Assembly: GCF_017562075.2 (NCBI RefSeq)
Contig: NC_054084.1
Coordinates: forward strand, 47,090,697-47,154,696
Reading direction: 5' to 3'
DNA: 64,000 nucleotides
Source: Anopheles merus
Taxonomy: Eukaryota; Arthropoda; Insecta; Diptera; Culicidae
The notes below the pieces were generated by a model. It was not told where the DNA came from and did not search any database. It was given only the letters and a program-made list of their open reading frames with translations. Numbering within the stretch: position 1 is the stretch's first letter; each line of letters begins with the position of its first letter. This document shows positions 9,162-23,055 of this stretch, one piece after another. The translations under genes were made by a program, and so were the position numbers.

Positions 9162-12100
9162 ATGACATACGACACCGTCAGCCAGTCCATGGAACGTACC
9201 AATGGGAAAGCGATGGAACAACGAGATACTGGAACGGTGGCGACGGTGAACGAACATCAGATCGGCCATAACACAGTGGAAAATGCGTGAGTGTCAGCGA
9301 GAGGTGCCTGTTGCGATTGACAGCGCACAGTCTAATCGGTGCAACTTCTTTGTTCTTGCAAATGGTTTTTAATTGCAGCCACAACAGCACTACTAGCGGT
9401 AACAACACAGCGGCACTGCTTAGCAGTTTTCCTGTGGATAAGCTTGCCTCCCTGAATGCAAAAATTTCAAATTCAAGATGGGTGGTTCCGGTGCTGCCTT
9501 CGCAGGAGCTGGACTGCTTACTGGACGCGGCGATCCAGCTTTCCACCCTTGGTAAGTTACGATTCGAAGTCAAATCAAGCTTAAAATGGATCAATTTCCC
9601 TACATGGCCCGAAAATAATGTGTGTTTGTATCTGTGTATGTCTGTTTCTTTTGTGTGCATTTTAAAGGTATCGATGGCGATTGCGAATCGTGCGTGCGTT
9701 TTTATCAGAACGAGTTGGCCACTTCGTTTATCAACATCCTGACTGATGAGGCAGTTATGTCGTGGAAGAATAACATTCACGTGTGCATTTTTAAGTCGTG
9801 CTGCAAATTTTTGCTCCTAGCCTCTCTGCATATGGAGCGCGATAATCAGTCGTTGCTGGAACTGTTGGCCATCGTGTTCGATCCGGAGAACAAGTTCCAC
9901 ATGCACAACATTGCACGACAGCCGGAAAATATAAATACGCCACCCCCACCGCCACCACCACCTGCGCCACCAGCTACGTCGCTGGCCAATCCAGCCACAT
10001 CGTCTTCTTCGTCCTCATCATCGTCATCATCCTCGTCGCTTCCCGATAGCACCGAGAGCAGCACCAGCAACACCAACGCACCGGGCGTAGCGACAAAGCA
10101 GGGGCCGGACGAGGTTACCGCGAGCTTTGCGAAGCCTCCTGTGGAAACCAAAAATCCCCGTGGATGGTTACTCAACTTTATCAACCAGTTTGGCGTTTAC
10201 AATGGCTTTGAAAATTTTCTCAAACGCATGACGGTCGCAATAGAACAACATCAGCGAGTCAGTGCTAGTGAAGAGAAGACAGAGGGCGGGCGTGGTGGTG
10301 GGGAAAAATGTGATGGAAAGATTTCACTTCAGCTCCTGTACGCATTGCTACGTCCATTCGGGCTGTGCGCGGAGTATCTTACGGTCGATACAATCGAGCG
10401 ATACCTCTTGCCTGGATGTCGGTTCGTGTTGACAGTGCTGGAGAGTCTCTCCGATGTTGAGCTAAAGCGGGAGGTAGTGTTTGAAGGGAAAAACGATTTT
10501 ATCACCGGTATCGTAAAGTTTGCTCGTGCCTTGTTAACGCGTGTGCCCGGGCAGGAGAGTCTGTTAAATGAGTTGGAAATGGCCCGTCTGAAAATCATCC
10601 TGCGCGTACTGCAGATATCGAGTTTTAATGGTAAAATGAATGCACTGAATGAAATCAACCGTGTGCTGAGCTACGTTTCGATCTACCCGAACCGGGGTCT
10701 AATTGCGGAAGAGGAAGGTGATTTTCTGAGTGCAAACCGGATGGCAATGTGGATACGGAATAATCGCGTGTTAACAATAGTGCTGAGGGACTCGCTGCAC
10801 CAGTCGCAGTACGTTGAAAAGCTGGAGAAAATTTTGCGATTTTTGATCAAGGAAAAGGCGCTAACGTTCGACGATCTGGATGCAGTGTGGAATGCACAGG
10901 AGGGCAAACACGAGGCGATTGCCAAAAACGTGCACGATCTGCTCGCCAAACTTGCTTGGGATTTCAGTGCCGATCAGTTGGATTATCTTTTTCGGTGCTT
11001 TCAGACCAGCATGCAGAAGTCGGCCAGTCGCAAGCAGCGCGAACGTTTGCTGGAGCTGAACCGTCGACTGGCAGAGGACGACAAGAACGGAATGATGGCG
11101 CAGAAGGTGCTGAATATGTTTTGGAATCTAGCCCATAGCTCCGATACGCCACTGGAAGTGCTCGAGCAGGCGCTTCAATCACACGTCAAAATCCTTGACT
11201 ACAGCTGCTCTCAGGAACGAGATGCACAGAAGAGTATCTGGTTGGTGAAGTGCGTGGAGGAGCTGAAAGGGCGCGACGAGTGGGTGCTGCCGGCGTTGCG
11301 GCTTATCCGGGACATTTGCTCGCTGTACGATACCACCCCAAACCATACGCCTCGAATACAGCATACAATGAATCGGCAGAAAATCATTGATCAACTACAA
11401 AACGATCATAAGCTGGTTATTCTCGTGACGAACAGCTTGACATGTTACATGAACCGTGTCCGGGCGCTGGTGGCGGCTGATCCTTCGCTAAAACCGGCAA
11501 AGCTACGACTCGATAATCGGTACCCGCACCCGCAGCAGATTCAGGAGCGGTTAGACTTTTTGAAATTCCTACTGAAGGATGGCCACCTGTGGTTGTGTGC
11601 CGATCAGGCGAAACAAATTTGGAACTCGCTTGCAGTGAACGCCGCATTTGAGAGCGACCGGGAGGAATGCTTTCGGTGGTTTAGTAAGCTGATGGGCGAA
11701 AATCCGGACCTTGATCCGGGAATCAATCGGGATTTCTTTGAAAACAATCTGCTAAAACTGGATCCGATTTTGCTGAGCGAAAATGGAATACGCTGTTTCG
11801 AGCGTTTCTTCCGCGCTGTGAATACGAAAGAGGAACGAATCGTGTCGGCAAAGCATCATCATCGCAACGCGTATGTACTGTACAACAATGGCGAGGATCT
11901 AATCGGGAAGGATTATTTGTGGCGTGTGATCACTGCTGGACAGGAACCGATAGCGCATCGAGCGATCAACATTCTGAACGAGATGATGACAGTGGGCCCT
12001 AGACAGCTGTCTGAGATGAAAGCTTATCACGAGTCTTTCATCGAAGAGTGCTGCGAAAAGCTACGGGCCATGTTCCAGAATATGGAGATGCTTTTGCGAG

Positions 12101-15100
12101 AATTTCCTTCGCCCAAACCAGTGTTGAAGAAGGGCAACGAAAAGGAGTCATCGGGTGCTCCGCCTGCTACGGGTGTGTCAAAAGAATCCGGCTCAGAACG
12201 GACAGGTGATGATGATGGTGCGGGAGGAATCAACGGGGATGTCGAGCGGAAAAAGCTCCTTCTCGTTGATCAAATGTGTCGCATGATACGAACGCTCCAA
12301 GAATACATCCGCGAGTGCGATCGAAAGTATCCTGGTGATAGATTCGCGCTTCCCCTGTGTCACGCCGTCCGCGGAAGACATGTTGAGCTGATAGTTAAAT
12401 TTCAAACGCCCGGTCGACAGCTTGACGACATAGAGTTGCTCAGTCACAGCAATGAGACGATGCATTCTTTTAAGCGTAATCTCCTCAGACGCATTAAGGT
12501 ATTGAAAGCAAATGAAATTCGCGTCGATTTGTACGATAATGGAACGAATGAGTTGATAATGGTGCCGGACGATCAACAGACGCTAGCATTTTATGGCATA
12601 CGGGACAAGATGTCGCTGATAGCAAAGTTGACTCCTGTTTCGTCTGGTTTAATGGCCGCCGGTTCACCGGATAGTTCGAGCGAGAGTAGCTCCGGCTCGC
12701 CGCCACGGAATTATGTCGACCCAATCAAGCAAACTTACCATCATCAACAACAACACGGCCATCATTTTCCTCATCCGCAGCAGACGATGATGCATCATCA
12801 TCCAAGCTATGCGCACAGTCAGCACCAAACCGTAGTACCAGCGCAGGTGTATCAACAGAACCATGCACGACAATTTCTCCAGTCTGCCTCAGAATCCGAG
12901 GATACATTGCCCGGTGTCGTGATTGGGCAAAAACCTCAGTACACACAATTCTTCCTGCAGGTTTATCAGCTGGCTAATACATTAGAACATGATCGCTTGC
13001 GTGATGGAGTACGTTCGTTGTTGCACCTGCTGCCGCTCGATCGTATGACTGTAAACAACCTCTATGAAGTGTTCAACACTGCTCAAGGGGCTATTGAAGA
13101 TGCACGAAAGGTAGCCATGGAAGCATATATGGCAGCTCGTGAGTCCGGACGGGAGGCAAACGCAACCGGTAGTAGTAGCGCGGCACTCGAGAAACAAGCT
13201 GAATTAAAGGCTGTGATGGAAGCGGCAGAATCGGAATCGTTGGAAACGTTCAAATCGTTATTTCTTACTCCTCCGCCAGTTCGAATTTTGTACAACTTGG
13301 AAGTGCTGGAAGCAATGTTGCTTCCTGCCTGCATTAATCCCATGTCTACATCCCTGCATCCTAACAGCATTATCCCGGCAAGTAATAGCAACGTGAAGGA
13401 TGTAAGTGGAATGGGCAACGATCTGACGCTTGGAGACAATGTAACGTCATTGGAGGCTGTGCTGGAGTTTCAATACGCATGGTTTAGTTGTGGAGCAGCT
13501 GATTTCATCGTAGGATTGCTTTCAGAGGAAAATTTTCTGGCCGGCTCGGATAGACATACCAAACGGGCAAGCTATCGGTGTATTATGCGATTGGTGAAAT
13601 TTTACTTCTTCACCGTTGGGTACCTGGTGCCGCCGCCCACTTTCTACGATCAAATGCGTCAGTATGAGCAGTTTCAAGTACAGCTGCGACGGTACACGCC
13701 ACTGCACAATATTCTACGCGGTGGGTTGCGATGCGAGAACACGTTGAATGGCTTCGCGAAGCGACTAGCATCGTACATTTTGCAGTTGGAAATGCGTCCT
13801 GGTATGGTTGAGGGCCAAGATCTGGTCGCTTCGCTGTATCGAGGCGAATGGACTTTTCCAAAAGTACGTACGATTAAAGCAATCATGGAGGTAGCGTTAC
13901 GTGTGTCCAAAGATTGGGAGCCTGTGTCGTGGGACTCTTTAAAGGAACGCGTGTTTGCCTCCCGCTACGCTGCCACCGATAGTGTAGGAGCAACTGATCC
14001 AAGCGCGAACGATATTGCTGATGGCGAGTGTAAGGACCCATCGTGTGACAATACGACCGAAGAGGTGAGCGACACAAGCAAGCGCCGATATAGCACGAGC
14101 AGCATAGGAAGTAACTGTAGTAGCGGAAGTGACAGCAGCTCCAGCAGCTGTTGCAACAGCAGTAGCAGTAATTCCGCTGGAGTCGGTGCTTCACTCCAGC
14201 AACACCAGCAGCAGCGATCGCATCAACAACAGCATCACCACGGTGACCGTGATCTACAGTTGGTTGGCATAGTAGACCGAAGTGTGGACTATGAGGTGCT
14301 TCACATTGCTCTAGAAGTGATGGGACTCTCGCTAGCGCTACATTCGGACGCAGTGAAAGCGCTGAATAAGGAAGATGGGTTGTGGGATAGTTTTCTGGGT
14401 TCATTGCTATTGGTAAATCCGTCCGACAAAATGCGAACGTTAGCGCGAGAACAGTTGCTGTCTATGCTAACGGGTGAAGTATCGGAAGAGCTGGTGCAAA
14501 CAATCGTGTGTGTACTGTACAATATCTGGCGGAAGGTGAATCATCGTACGGAAACGTGCGCCGACTATCTGCAACTATTTGCGCAGCTGCTGCAGTCCAA
14601 GGAACGAAATGAATCAACTCCTATCGATACTGAGGAGCTGCTGCAGACGGAAATTAAATGGCTCTACTGGGTGCGTGACAATGTGGCCGAACATGGAAAA
14701 ACGCTCGTGCAGGAAGAGATCTTGGAAGGGCATCTGTATCTCACCAGAGCGCTCGTCTTTCATATGAAATCAACTGAGAAACGTCGCTTAAATGCATTAT
14801 TGGTGGTAAGTTGAAAACATTAATATCTACATATATGCTTTATAAAACCAGTAATGGCTAATGATAGTCACTTAAGCCACTTATAGCCAAGTGGTATGAC
14901 AGTAAGGCTATGGCAGTTGTGGCACCAGAACAAAAAGAAAAAAAAGAAAGATAACTCTTGATATACATTCGATCGTGCGCCTATCAATTTGCATCCCGAA
15001 ACTCATGCTTAAAATTACAAATACAGTCATTATTTAATTTATATTTCCGAGCACATTGATTCAAGCTACAATTTGCGACAGTACTTAACTTATCAAAGAT

Positions 15101-18100
15101 CCAGTTTATAGATGCATAATTGTCTCATTTATTCGTGGGTGTATTTGAATAGAAATATATGTTTATATTTCCTAGTATATCGCCAGATTTTGGAAGTAAA
15201 TGAAATAATTTTTGTGTGCTCTACATTTCAGGATCTGGCAAAAGAGTTTGTCTTCAATGCATCATTCCAGTACATATATTATAGACACCGTCAGGAGATC
15301 CATTTTCAGCAGCCCCCACCGGTGTGTCGCACTTCAAGGACTATTTCTGCTGCAATGGATTTAATCGTAGCTCTCAGCCATAATTCAATTGAACTCACCA
15401 CAACAATTACATTGATGCTGAATGATATGTTCTTTGAAGACATTGAACCTGTTCGCGAGTGGGAATATCTGCCACCTGATGCTCCTCGTGCGTTTCATGG
15501 GTTCTGTGGATTAAAAAATGCCGGAGCAACCTGCTACATGAATTCGGTTCTACAGCAACTCTACATGGTCCCCGCCCTGAGAAATGGTATCGTCCGAATT
15601 CACCAGGCTGTCATTGACCATAAGGAAGATTTCAATGAGGATCCAGACGGTCAATCTTTGGTAGGTGTCTAGAAGGTTGGGTAACGAATTGATAGAGAAA
15701 GTACAGTAATATCTGCTATGCTTCTCTTTTTCAGCTTGGCTTTCAAAAGGACGACGATGGTGGAAAGAACTATCACATAGGGATACTGAAGTATGTGATG
15801 GTAATATTTTGCTATCTTGGTCATAGCGCATTGCAGTATTACGTACCTCGGGGATTGTGGAGACATTTTAAGTGAGTTTAACATTCAACTTTGATAAAGT
15901 TTCATGAAAACAGTAGTGTTCCTGAAACGGAGGGTTGTGTTAATGTTGCTTAATGTTTGCCCCTTTTCTTTTTTCAGGTTGCAAGGGGAACCAGTCAATC
16001 TACGCGAACAGCAGGATGCGGTAGAATTTTTTATGTCACTTTTTGAAAGCATTGACGAAGGTCTGAAAGCCCTAAACTGCGAGCAGCTAATGTCGGCAAC
16101 ACTGGGCGGATGTTTTAGCGATCAGAAGATATGCCAAGACTGTCCGCACCGGTATAGCAAGGACGAACCATTTAGTGTACTTAGTGTTGATATTAGAAAC
16201 CATAGCTCGCTAACGGATTCACTGGAGCAATATGTTCGTGGTGAAATACTAGAAGGTGCCGATGCGTACCACTGTGATAAATGTGATGAAAAGGTATGTG
16301 TTTGTCAAACTCGCGAGTGATATCGTTGAAATAGATGAGTAATAAATGTTTCTTTTATCGTAGGTCGTTACGGTGAAACGGCTATGCGTTAGCAAACTGC
16401 CGCCCGTATTAGCAATACAGCTGAAGCGTTTCGAATATGATTATGAACGGGTGTGCGCAATCAAATATAATGATTATTTTGAATTTCCTCGCGTGCTGGA
16501 CATGGAACCGTATACAGGTATTTTTGATGGTTTTCAAAGCTTAACTAGATGATCTCGTATTGTAATGTATTGGTTTATTTCTTTTATGTTCCATATTTGT
16601 TTGCAGTATCTGGTCTGGCAAAATTAGAAGGTGAGGTTATCAACGTTGAGCCAAAGCAAGAGGATCAAGGATCTACGCGCTACCAACTGACCGGAATAGT
16701 GGTTCACAGTGGCCAAGCATCCGGTGGCCATTATTATAGCTACATTCTGCACAAGTGCGTAATTCTGACAGGTTGGCATACGTAAATGAAGCAGCTATTA
16801 ATAATGTACGACGTTTTACTTTTGTGCAGGAATTACGCCACTGGGCAAAAAAAGTGGTACAAGTTCGATGATGGCGAGGTCACAGAATGCAAGATGGACG
16901 ATGACGAAGAGATGAAAACGCAGTGCTTTGGTGGCGACTATATGGGCGAGGTGTATGACAACAATCTGAAGCGCATGCAGTACCGCAGACAAAAACGATG
17001 GTGGAATGCATACATGCTATTCTACACGCGCAATGATGTGTACTATGCAAAACCACCCAAGAACGCGTTCTGGTGGCGACTGAACAGTGGTCCACAATCG
17101 TTACAAAATAGAGCCCAAGCCAAGTCTAACATCGAAAGCTTATCGTTGGCGCAAAGCGAACACTACTATTTCAACATGGAACCAAACGTGGAACGTTGCA
17201 TACGGTTCGTTTAGACTCTGTTGTGTTATTCTATGCTATGGCAAAAATGAAGCTAATTATCTTTTTCTCCTGTTTTTAGAATTCAAAATATTCGATTTTT
17301 ACACTCAAAAATGCTGTTTTCAACTGAATTTTTCACCTTCATGAAAAAATTGACAGAATTTCCGATTAAACCAAAGAATAAGGTCCCAGTTTGGTTGCTT
17401 CTGGTGAGTAGATGGTTTTAAGCCATTTCTAGTTGAACAGCATTATTAAATTGCCCTTTGATTGATTACAGAAAGGACTAGAGGATGTTTGCTTGCATAA
17501 GGTTCAGTTAGCAGCAAAGTTTTTGTTCCACACCGGCTTCAAAACAAAGAAAACGATTCGAGGACAAGTGATGGATTGGTAAGCAAAAAGAAAAAAAGGC
17601 AGATTGAGAAATGTAACGGCAATGATATGATAAATTTGATTATCTTACATTGTAGGTATGAAATTTTCCGTGTTCAGCTAGAAGGATTCGTTTTCATTCG
17701 GAGATGGTTTGCCGAAAATGTGCTGTTAGACTCACCTGGCCGTTTGTGTGAATATTTGCTTGCGGCTCCTTTGCCAGAAATTCGTTCTTGCTTTGCGAAA
17801 CTGATTGTATCGTTTTGTCATTACTCGGCCGAGGACGAACCGGTGGCATGTTTTGAGGGCAGCAATCTGTGCGAACAAGTGTTAATAGCGGTTCTAGGGC
17901 TGTTAAAATCGGATGTCCCAGAGCATGGCAAAAGTTTGCCGCACTATTTCAGTTTGTTCTCGATGTACGCTGGACTGGGGTACAGAGAAGAATGCCAGTT
18001 GATCAAGGTGAGTGTAAGGGCCGGGAAGCAAGTTTACTGATGTGGATTTTAATTGCCATGTTGCCATTTGCATTCTTACAGTTAAACGTGCCCGTGCTTT

Positions 18101-19716
18101 TCATGAGAGTAGCGGTGGACGATGGCACAGGGCAGACGATCAAGTACCAGTATCCGGATCTGAGTAAACTGCACCATGTCGTGTCGCATTTGATTCGATC
18201 AATGGATGTATCGGTGCGTTGTAGAAGTGCTATTAGTGGATCCGCCGTACTGCCAAATAAGTACATAAACGACCATATAACTCGGAAAAACGCATTGATT
18301 CCTATGTCTGAAGAATGCACGGATTATCTGTATAATCGAAATGGGTATGTAGGACAAATAACGGGCGTGTATCATTTGAATGTCGAATTATTTTTTAATT
18401 GATTATTTTATTTAGGTACATCAAACGCTTGCTAGAGGATGTGCACGTTGGAGAGGAAGGGTTTAAGCTGCTGCAATATTGCTGCTGGGAAAATCCACAC
18501 TTTTCCGGTATAATTCTAATGGAACTGCTTTTCCAATGTGATTATGTGTACTGGCATGACATGAAACATTATACGGATTTGTTGTTGCACATTTTACTGA
18601 TCGAAGACTCTTGGCAGGGTCATCGCATAATGAATGCATTGCTGGGTAAGAGTTTAAATGCATTACAATGTTAGCCTGCAATACTATGTGTACTTAATTG
18701 TGCTCTTTTTAATACACCACTAGGGGTCGGTCATGATAGGGATGGTTTACTGGAGATTATCAGACGCAGCAAGTTGAATTACCAGAAACGTGCCTATCAA
18801 TGCATCAAATGTATGGTTCATTTGTTTTCGAAGAGTCCAGTGGCATTGAACAAACTGCACACCGACGCTTCCCTTGCAAAGCAGTGGACGGCAGCAATTG
18901 AGTGGTTGCAGGAAGAACTGGAGAAACATCGCACCACTGGTAATAGTCAGTATAATTACAATTCTTGGTCCCCGCCTGCCCAAAGCAATGATAATACAAA
19001 CGGATTTTTGCTGGAAAAATCGCAATCCGTTCGAGATATTCTGCAAATGGCATTTGATCTTTGTCCGGAAGAGGTAGGTGCTTTGAAATGCGAGTTTTAA
19101 AAATTGTTTGCTATCACTTGCCTCCGTCGTTGTTGGTGTATTTTTTCGCTTGTAGATCCAAGATGCTGAAACAATGGAACATCAGATAATCTGTCAAGAG
19201 GCTGGAGGAGCGATTCGGGGAGTCGACGAGACTGGAACCGGACCGATGCAGGGAATTGTCAACGAACCCGAAAAGTCTCAACAAATATCCCCTATTATAT
19301 CCGTGATGGGAATATCTGGCGGTACACATACAAATCCAGCATCTTCAGCTCCCGGCACCGAAGTATTGGGATGCGGCGATGGCCATAACGGCCCAAATAC
19401 CGATTCTAGTGCAGGGTGTGCTGATCATGGCAAATCAAACATTTCCCCAAGCGTGAAGCAACTAATGAGGGTAATATCTAACATTGATATTAACTCCGAT
19501 AGCCAATCGGAACAGCAGGCGAAAGTAATCAAATCGGTGTCACCGGGAAGTAATGCTGGCCAACAACAAACGGTACATACGACGCCTGCAGCTGTGGTAT
19601 CTCCTTCGACGCAAACGACAACCCCAGCAACTACACCACAGACAACCTCGCCGAATGCTGTGCACAAAAAAGATCGCACAGGCCGCCCCGGTGATGGACA
19701 GTCCTGCACCAGTTAG
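9162..19716 (+). CDS. faf: Ubiquitin-specific protease, fat facets/USP9X orthologue (16 exons)
   Basis: This cysteine protease removes ubiquitin from proteins; in Drosophila it acts in eye patterning and endocytic (liquid facets/epsin) control. Proposed exons: 9162-9286, 9379-9551, 9668-14805, 15232-15660, 15735-15871, 15978-16293, 16364-16517, 16607-16754, 16830-17204, 17280-17403, 17472-17578, 17656-18007, 18082-18344, 18416-18645, 18724-19073, 19156-19716. All phases agree, giving about 2,990 residues (fly and human relatives are about 2,550-2,800). The Cys box GLKNAGATCYMNS puts the catalytic Cys near residue 1913. REQQDAVEFF follows, then a CxxC...CxxC zinc ribbon (CQDC, CDKC), the His box SGQASGGHYYSY (His near 2199) and WYKFDDGE (Asp near 2220). 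A ubiquitin-like domain lies near 998-1085, preceded by helical-repeat sequence. Low-complexity runs: Pro (about 191-202), Ser (about 211-223), His/Gln (about 1120-1150) and Ser/Gln/His (about 1575-1625). The last exon is Ser/Thr/Pro-rich. The exon 9 donor (GTTCGT) is weak. Confidence 0.93.
14806..15231 (+). other. Largest coding-region intron of faf
   Basis: Donor GTAAGT and acceptor TTTCAG are both in phase 0. At 426 bp it is much longer than the other introns (about 60-115 bp). I see no gene or repeat inside. Confidence 0.7.
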
Positions 19717-20501
19717 CAAAAGGAGAAATGACACATCTGAAGCATATAATACATAATGCGTAGTGAAACGAACATGGTTGTACGGTGTGGGGAAATGATA
19801 GAAAGCCATAAGCGCAGGATGTGGTGGCTTCATGAATGGAGGGGGGGGGGGGAAATACAGGTTTAAATCCTGATACGCTAAAGGAAATCGACTTATGTAG
19901 TTAGTAGTTCTCGTCATTTTGTGCTTGAACTAGTTTAAAAGCAAGGAACTGGTGTTGGAGCGTCGCGTCTGAAGGAACCATTTGTATCTGTTATTAATAA
20001 TAATAGTGCAGTCAGCTACACTACTGAAAGAAAATAACACAAACAAGTAATTGAAATCAATAGTACTACTAAGCATGATGAAAAACCGTACGGAAATACA
20101 GAACGCCTCACACAAATAAACAAAACAAATAAACTCGTTAGCCTAAACGATTGCTGAAAACAACATTTTCCTCTAATGCCATTGAATAGTAGAGAAGCGA
20201 TTTAAATAGGAAGGAAAGGAAAAAAAACATTATCGAATCCACAAAAGATCGATCGTCGAGAAGAGTTGGAATGGAGAAGGCAAAAGGAAAATTAGGAAGT
20301 AAGTTTGCTTACTGCCGTTACTAGTCATAATCAATGGCAAAGAAGAGGATATGAGAAGTAGAGCACATACACACTCATTACAAAAGAAAGAGAAGAAAAA
20401 AAACTTCCTGAACGATCTGTGAAAAGAAAAGAAATAATGTTCTAATTCATACTCTACAGAATCGCCCCGACACGGAAACACATAATGCATGCTACAATAA
20501 A
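19717..20501 (+). terminator. faf 3' UTR with candidate polyadenylation signals
   Basis: AATAAA occurs at 20496-20501; earlier AATAAA copies lie near 20115-20135. A G tract of about 13 bases is at 19841-19852. The remaining sequence is AT-rich and non-coding. Confidence 0.45.
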
Positions 20502-20940
20502 ATGTGAAGAAATATAAATATGTTTAAATTATTGGACTACAAAATGATAAATGTTGCGAGTGGGTTTTATTTGCCGATCTGAGAAATTGTTTGCACATAA
20601 TTTAGTATAGGCATTTTATTGTTTATTTTGAATTTTTAATAATTCAAATGTTGTTTTGCAAAATGCCAAACTTTAGTAAAAGAAAATAACACTTGATTGT
20701 GGTGAGATTTAAAGAGCATTTGAAAACATGAAGAACATTATAGCATCGTAGGATAACGACCTTTAGTTTTCCATAAATGTACCAATGTGTTATGATTATA
20801 ACAGTTTGCAGTGTCATACTTTGCTACTTCTGTGAATATGTCTGCAATCAAATTATGTTTTTTTTTTTTCTCTGTTTTGCTCCACTTTTCGTAATTTTAT
20901 TACTTAATTGAGGGTTAAGAGGAAATTTTCGTTTGATTTT
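20502..20940. other. Non-coding spacer
   Basis: AT-rich; nothing recognised apart from a short T run near 20860-20870. Confidence 0.4.
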
Positions 20941-20944
20941 GGCC

Positions 20945-22375
20945 TAAAACACTATTTTCGCTGTCGAACACTTTCTTGGTGGGACATGAGTCGGGCATCC
21001 TCATGCAGCTCACAGAATCACACACCCCCAAAGATGGTCGGAGGATGCATCGCCCAAAGAGCATTTTCATTATCCGTTCAGATATGGTCTATGATCCATG
21101 TCCATAGCGAACCACCTGGCAAATCATTGTGCGATATACCTCACATTTCGTGCGAACTCGATGTCTTCTGAATTTGAGCAGATGGTTAAGACCGTAGTAT
21201 GTACTTATTCTCTCAACACAAACGTTGCCACATTTCGTTGCTGATGTCGTTGTCCTTAGCTACGACTATCCCTAGATAGGTGAACTCCTCTTGCACTAAT
21301 ACGATGACTCTCAATTGGGTATCACGTGATGAGCCTCAGACAAGCATTCGTATTTCGTATTTGTCGCAATCGGTATGCCGGTTCAACGGTATGCTGACTA
21401 AACGGCGCGCGGGGCTCATGTTTCATCACGTAATAGTGACCTTAACTCTTCATATCGCTTAGCGTTCCTGATAAACCTACCACTGTCGATGGCATTGAGG
21501 CTACGCAGATACCAAGATGTTAGAAAGACCAGTACAATATCGTGCCACCAATGTCTTCTGCTTTTCTTTTCGAGGTTATACCCCAGTTCGGTAGACGGAG
21601 TCCAGCTTCCTGGGCCTTCCACAATTAGTCTGCAAACTTCTATAGCTTAGGACCAGCTGCTAAGGTTATATTTCCCTGTCAACGATGTCGTTGTCTAGTT
21701 TCGCACTTTGTTTGACACCTTACAAGGTTATGCAAATGTCAACCAGCATCCACTCCGCCGGTAATTCTTCCAGTTCCCAGATTTTCACGATCCGCTTATG
21801 CATTTCGACGGTAAGCCGGAGAGGCCCCATCTTAACGAGCTCTGCCGCCATTCCATCACTTTCAGCAGATTTATTGTTCTTGAGCGGTTTGATGGCGCTG
21901 ATGACAATCTCATTCAGATATGGTGCCTGTTGCCTTGTTCTACAACTTCCGTGAGCCTTTTAAAACTCTGCTCCATTCAGGTGTCCTTCGAAGTAGCACT
22001 TTCACATTTCGATTACCTCCCGTTTGTCTGTCAGCAGATGTTGTTCCGAATCTCGACACATTACGATTTTAGTAGCAAATCCGCTCGGTGCTTAATGCGT
22101 TCCGTAACATGTGGGTACGTGCTATCCATTCATCTTGGATACTGCTCGCCTACACTCTTCGTCGAACCATTCTTTTTTTCTTTCTACGTGGTAAACAGCC
22201 GATCTTTATTCCGGCTGCAGTATTGGCTGCGAGTGGCATCGCGGAAATGTTGTTGTCTGCCGGAGACGCTTCCCCGAGCGCTGTCGCGTACCCTTCCGCC
22301 ACATCAGCACAATTTAACCGGACCAGGTTGAGCCTTGAGGTGGGCTGACTCCGTTGGATGAGAGTTTCTGGCGTA
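20945..22375 (-). pseudogene. Decayed RTE-type LINE reverse transcriptase relic
   Basis: Reading the minus strand from high to low coordinates, RT signatures appear in order in shifting frames with stops. The segment IKPLKNNKSAESDGMAAELV with KIWELEELPAEWM (about 21930-21720) matches the RTE-type K-N-N-K-A-A-G-x-D-G-I-P-A-E region. VQEEFTYLGIVVAKDN (about 21300-21235) follows, then ERIMKMLFGR (about 21075-21040). Only fragments can be read and no endonuclease is recognisable. It is an old, inactive copy. Confidence 0.7.
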
Positions 22376-22419
22376 GCTTTACATTGACCAGGAAATGGTC
22401 CTAGTCCTCATTTGCGGCT

Positions 22420-22590
22420 TTGATACCGTTCCTGGAACTGATCCTGAACCCATACCCGTCCTGGAACTGATCCCGAAACCACAGCGTCCTTAGAAACAAA
22501 CCTGAATCCATAGCTCATACCACCCCTGGATCTGATACAGAACTGATATCGGTCGTGTAACTGATACTATACAGACCATGGAACCTGTTA
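22420..22590. repeat. Degenerate minisatellite, about 28-bp unit (minus orientation)
   Basis: Imperfect repeats of a unit like CCTGGAACTGATCCTGAACCC. The reverse complement (TTCCAGGACCGGTATGGGTT) is the unit of the longer array at 39640-40050. Confidence 0.6.
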
Positions 22591-22868
22591 TGGTGAATAT
22601 TTTGCCTTAGTGAGCCAACCTGTACGCATCACGGCTCTCACTGATGAGTGCACGCATCTCGTGAGATGCCGTTAGGTTCTGGCTTATGACGTGATCTGGA
22701 ACTAATGTCGAACCATACCCGTCCGGCAAAATGAGTGTATTTTTTGAGTGATTTGAGTGCCGTCCCCCGTTAGCAGTTACTCTTGGAGGAATGAGTTACA
22801 CCCTCGCGCGAGCCCTCCCCCTCCCCACCCGGAATGCACGGTGCGCTCTGCAGTTGTCAATGGCTGAT

Positions 22869-23055
22869 ATTCGGCCGTATCGGGGTGGTCGTTCGTCGAA
22901 GAACATTCGTCGCTCATGAGTGGACAGGGTTGTACCACTAGATTGGGCAGAACTAAACCTAGACGGGTTTCTAATTTTTGATCATAGAGGGCTATGAAAT
23001 GAGTGAAAATGAGCGTCGTTCCCGGGAACGAACGAGCTCTCCGATACGGCCGAAT
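22869..23055. repeat. Imperfect foldback (15-bp perfect outer arms)
   Basis: ATTCGGCCGTATCGG at 22869-22883 is perfectly inverted at 23041-23055. Similarity continues inward for about 30 more bases (CGTTCGT and CGTCGCTCAT blocks), leaving a loop of about 90 bases. AATGAGT motifs recur around it. It is GC-richer than its surroundings. It may be a MITE or a structured RNA; no coding sequence. Confidence 0.6.

Noticed and set aside
9846..10184. Minus-strand open frame opposite the faf low-complexity region
   Set aside because: A shadow of the coding strand; its Gly/Asp runs are the complement of the Pro/Ser runs.
22641..22690. Possible hammerhead ribozyme: CTGATGAG followed by a GCATCT/AGATGC hairpin
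   Set aside because: The required GAAA core after stem II is absent (sequence continues CCGTTAGG).
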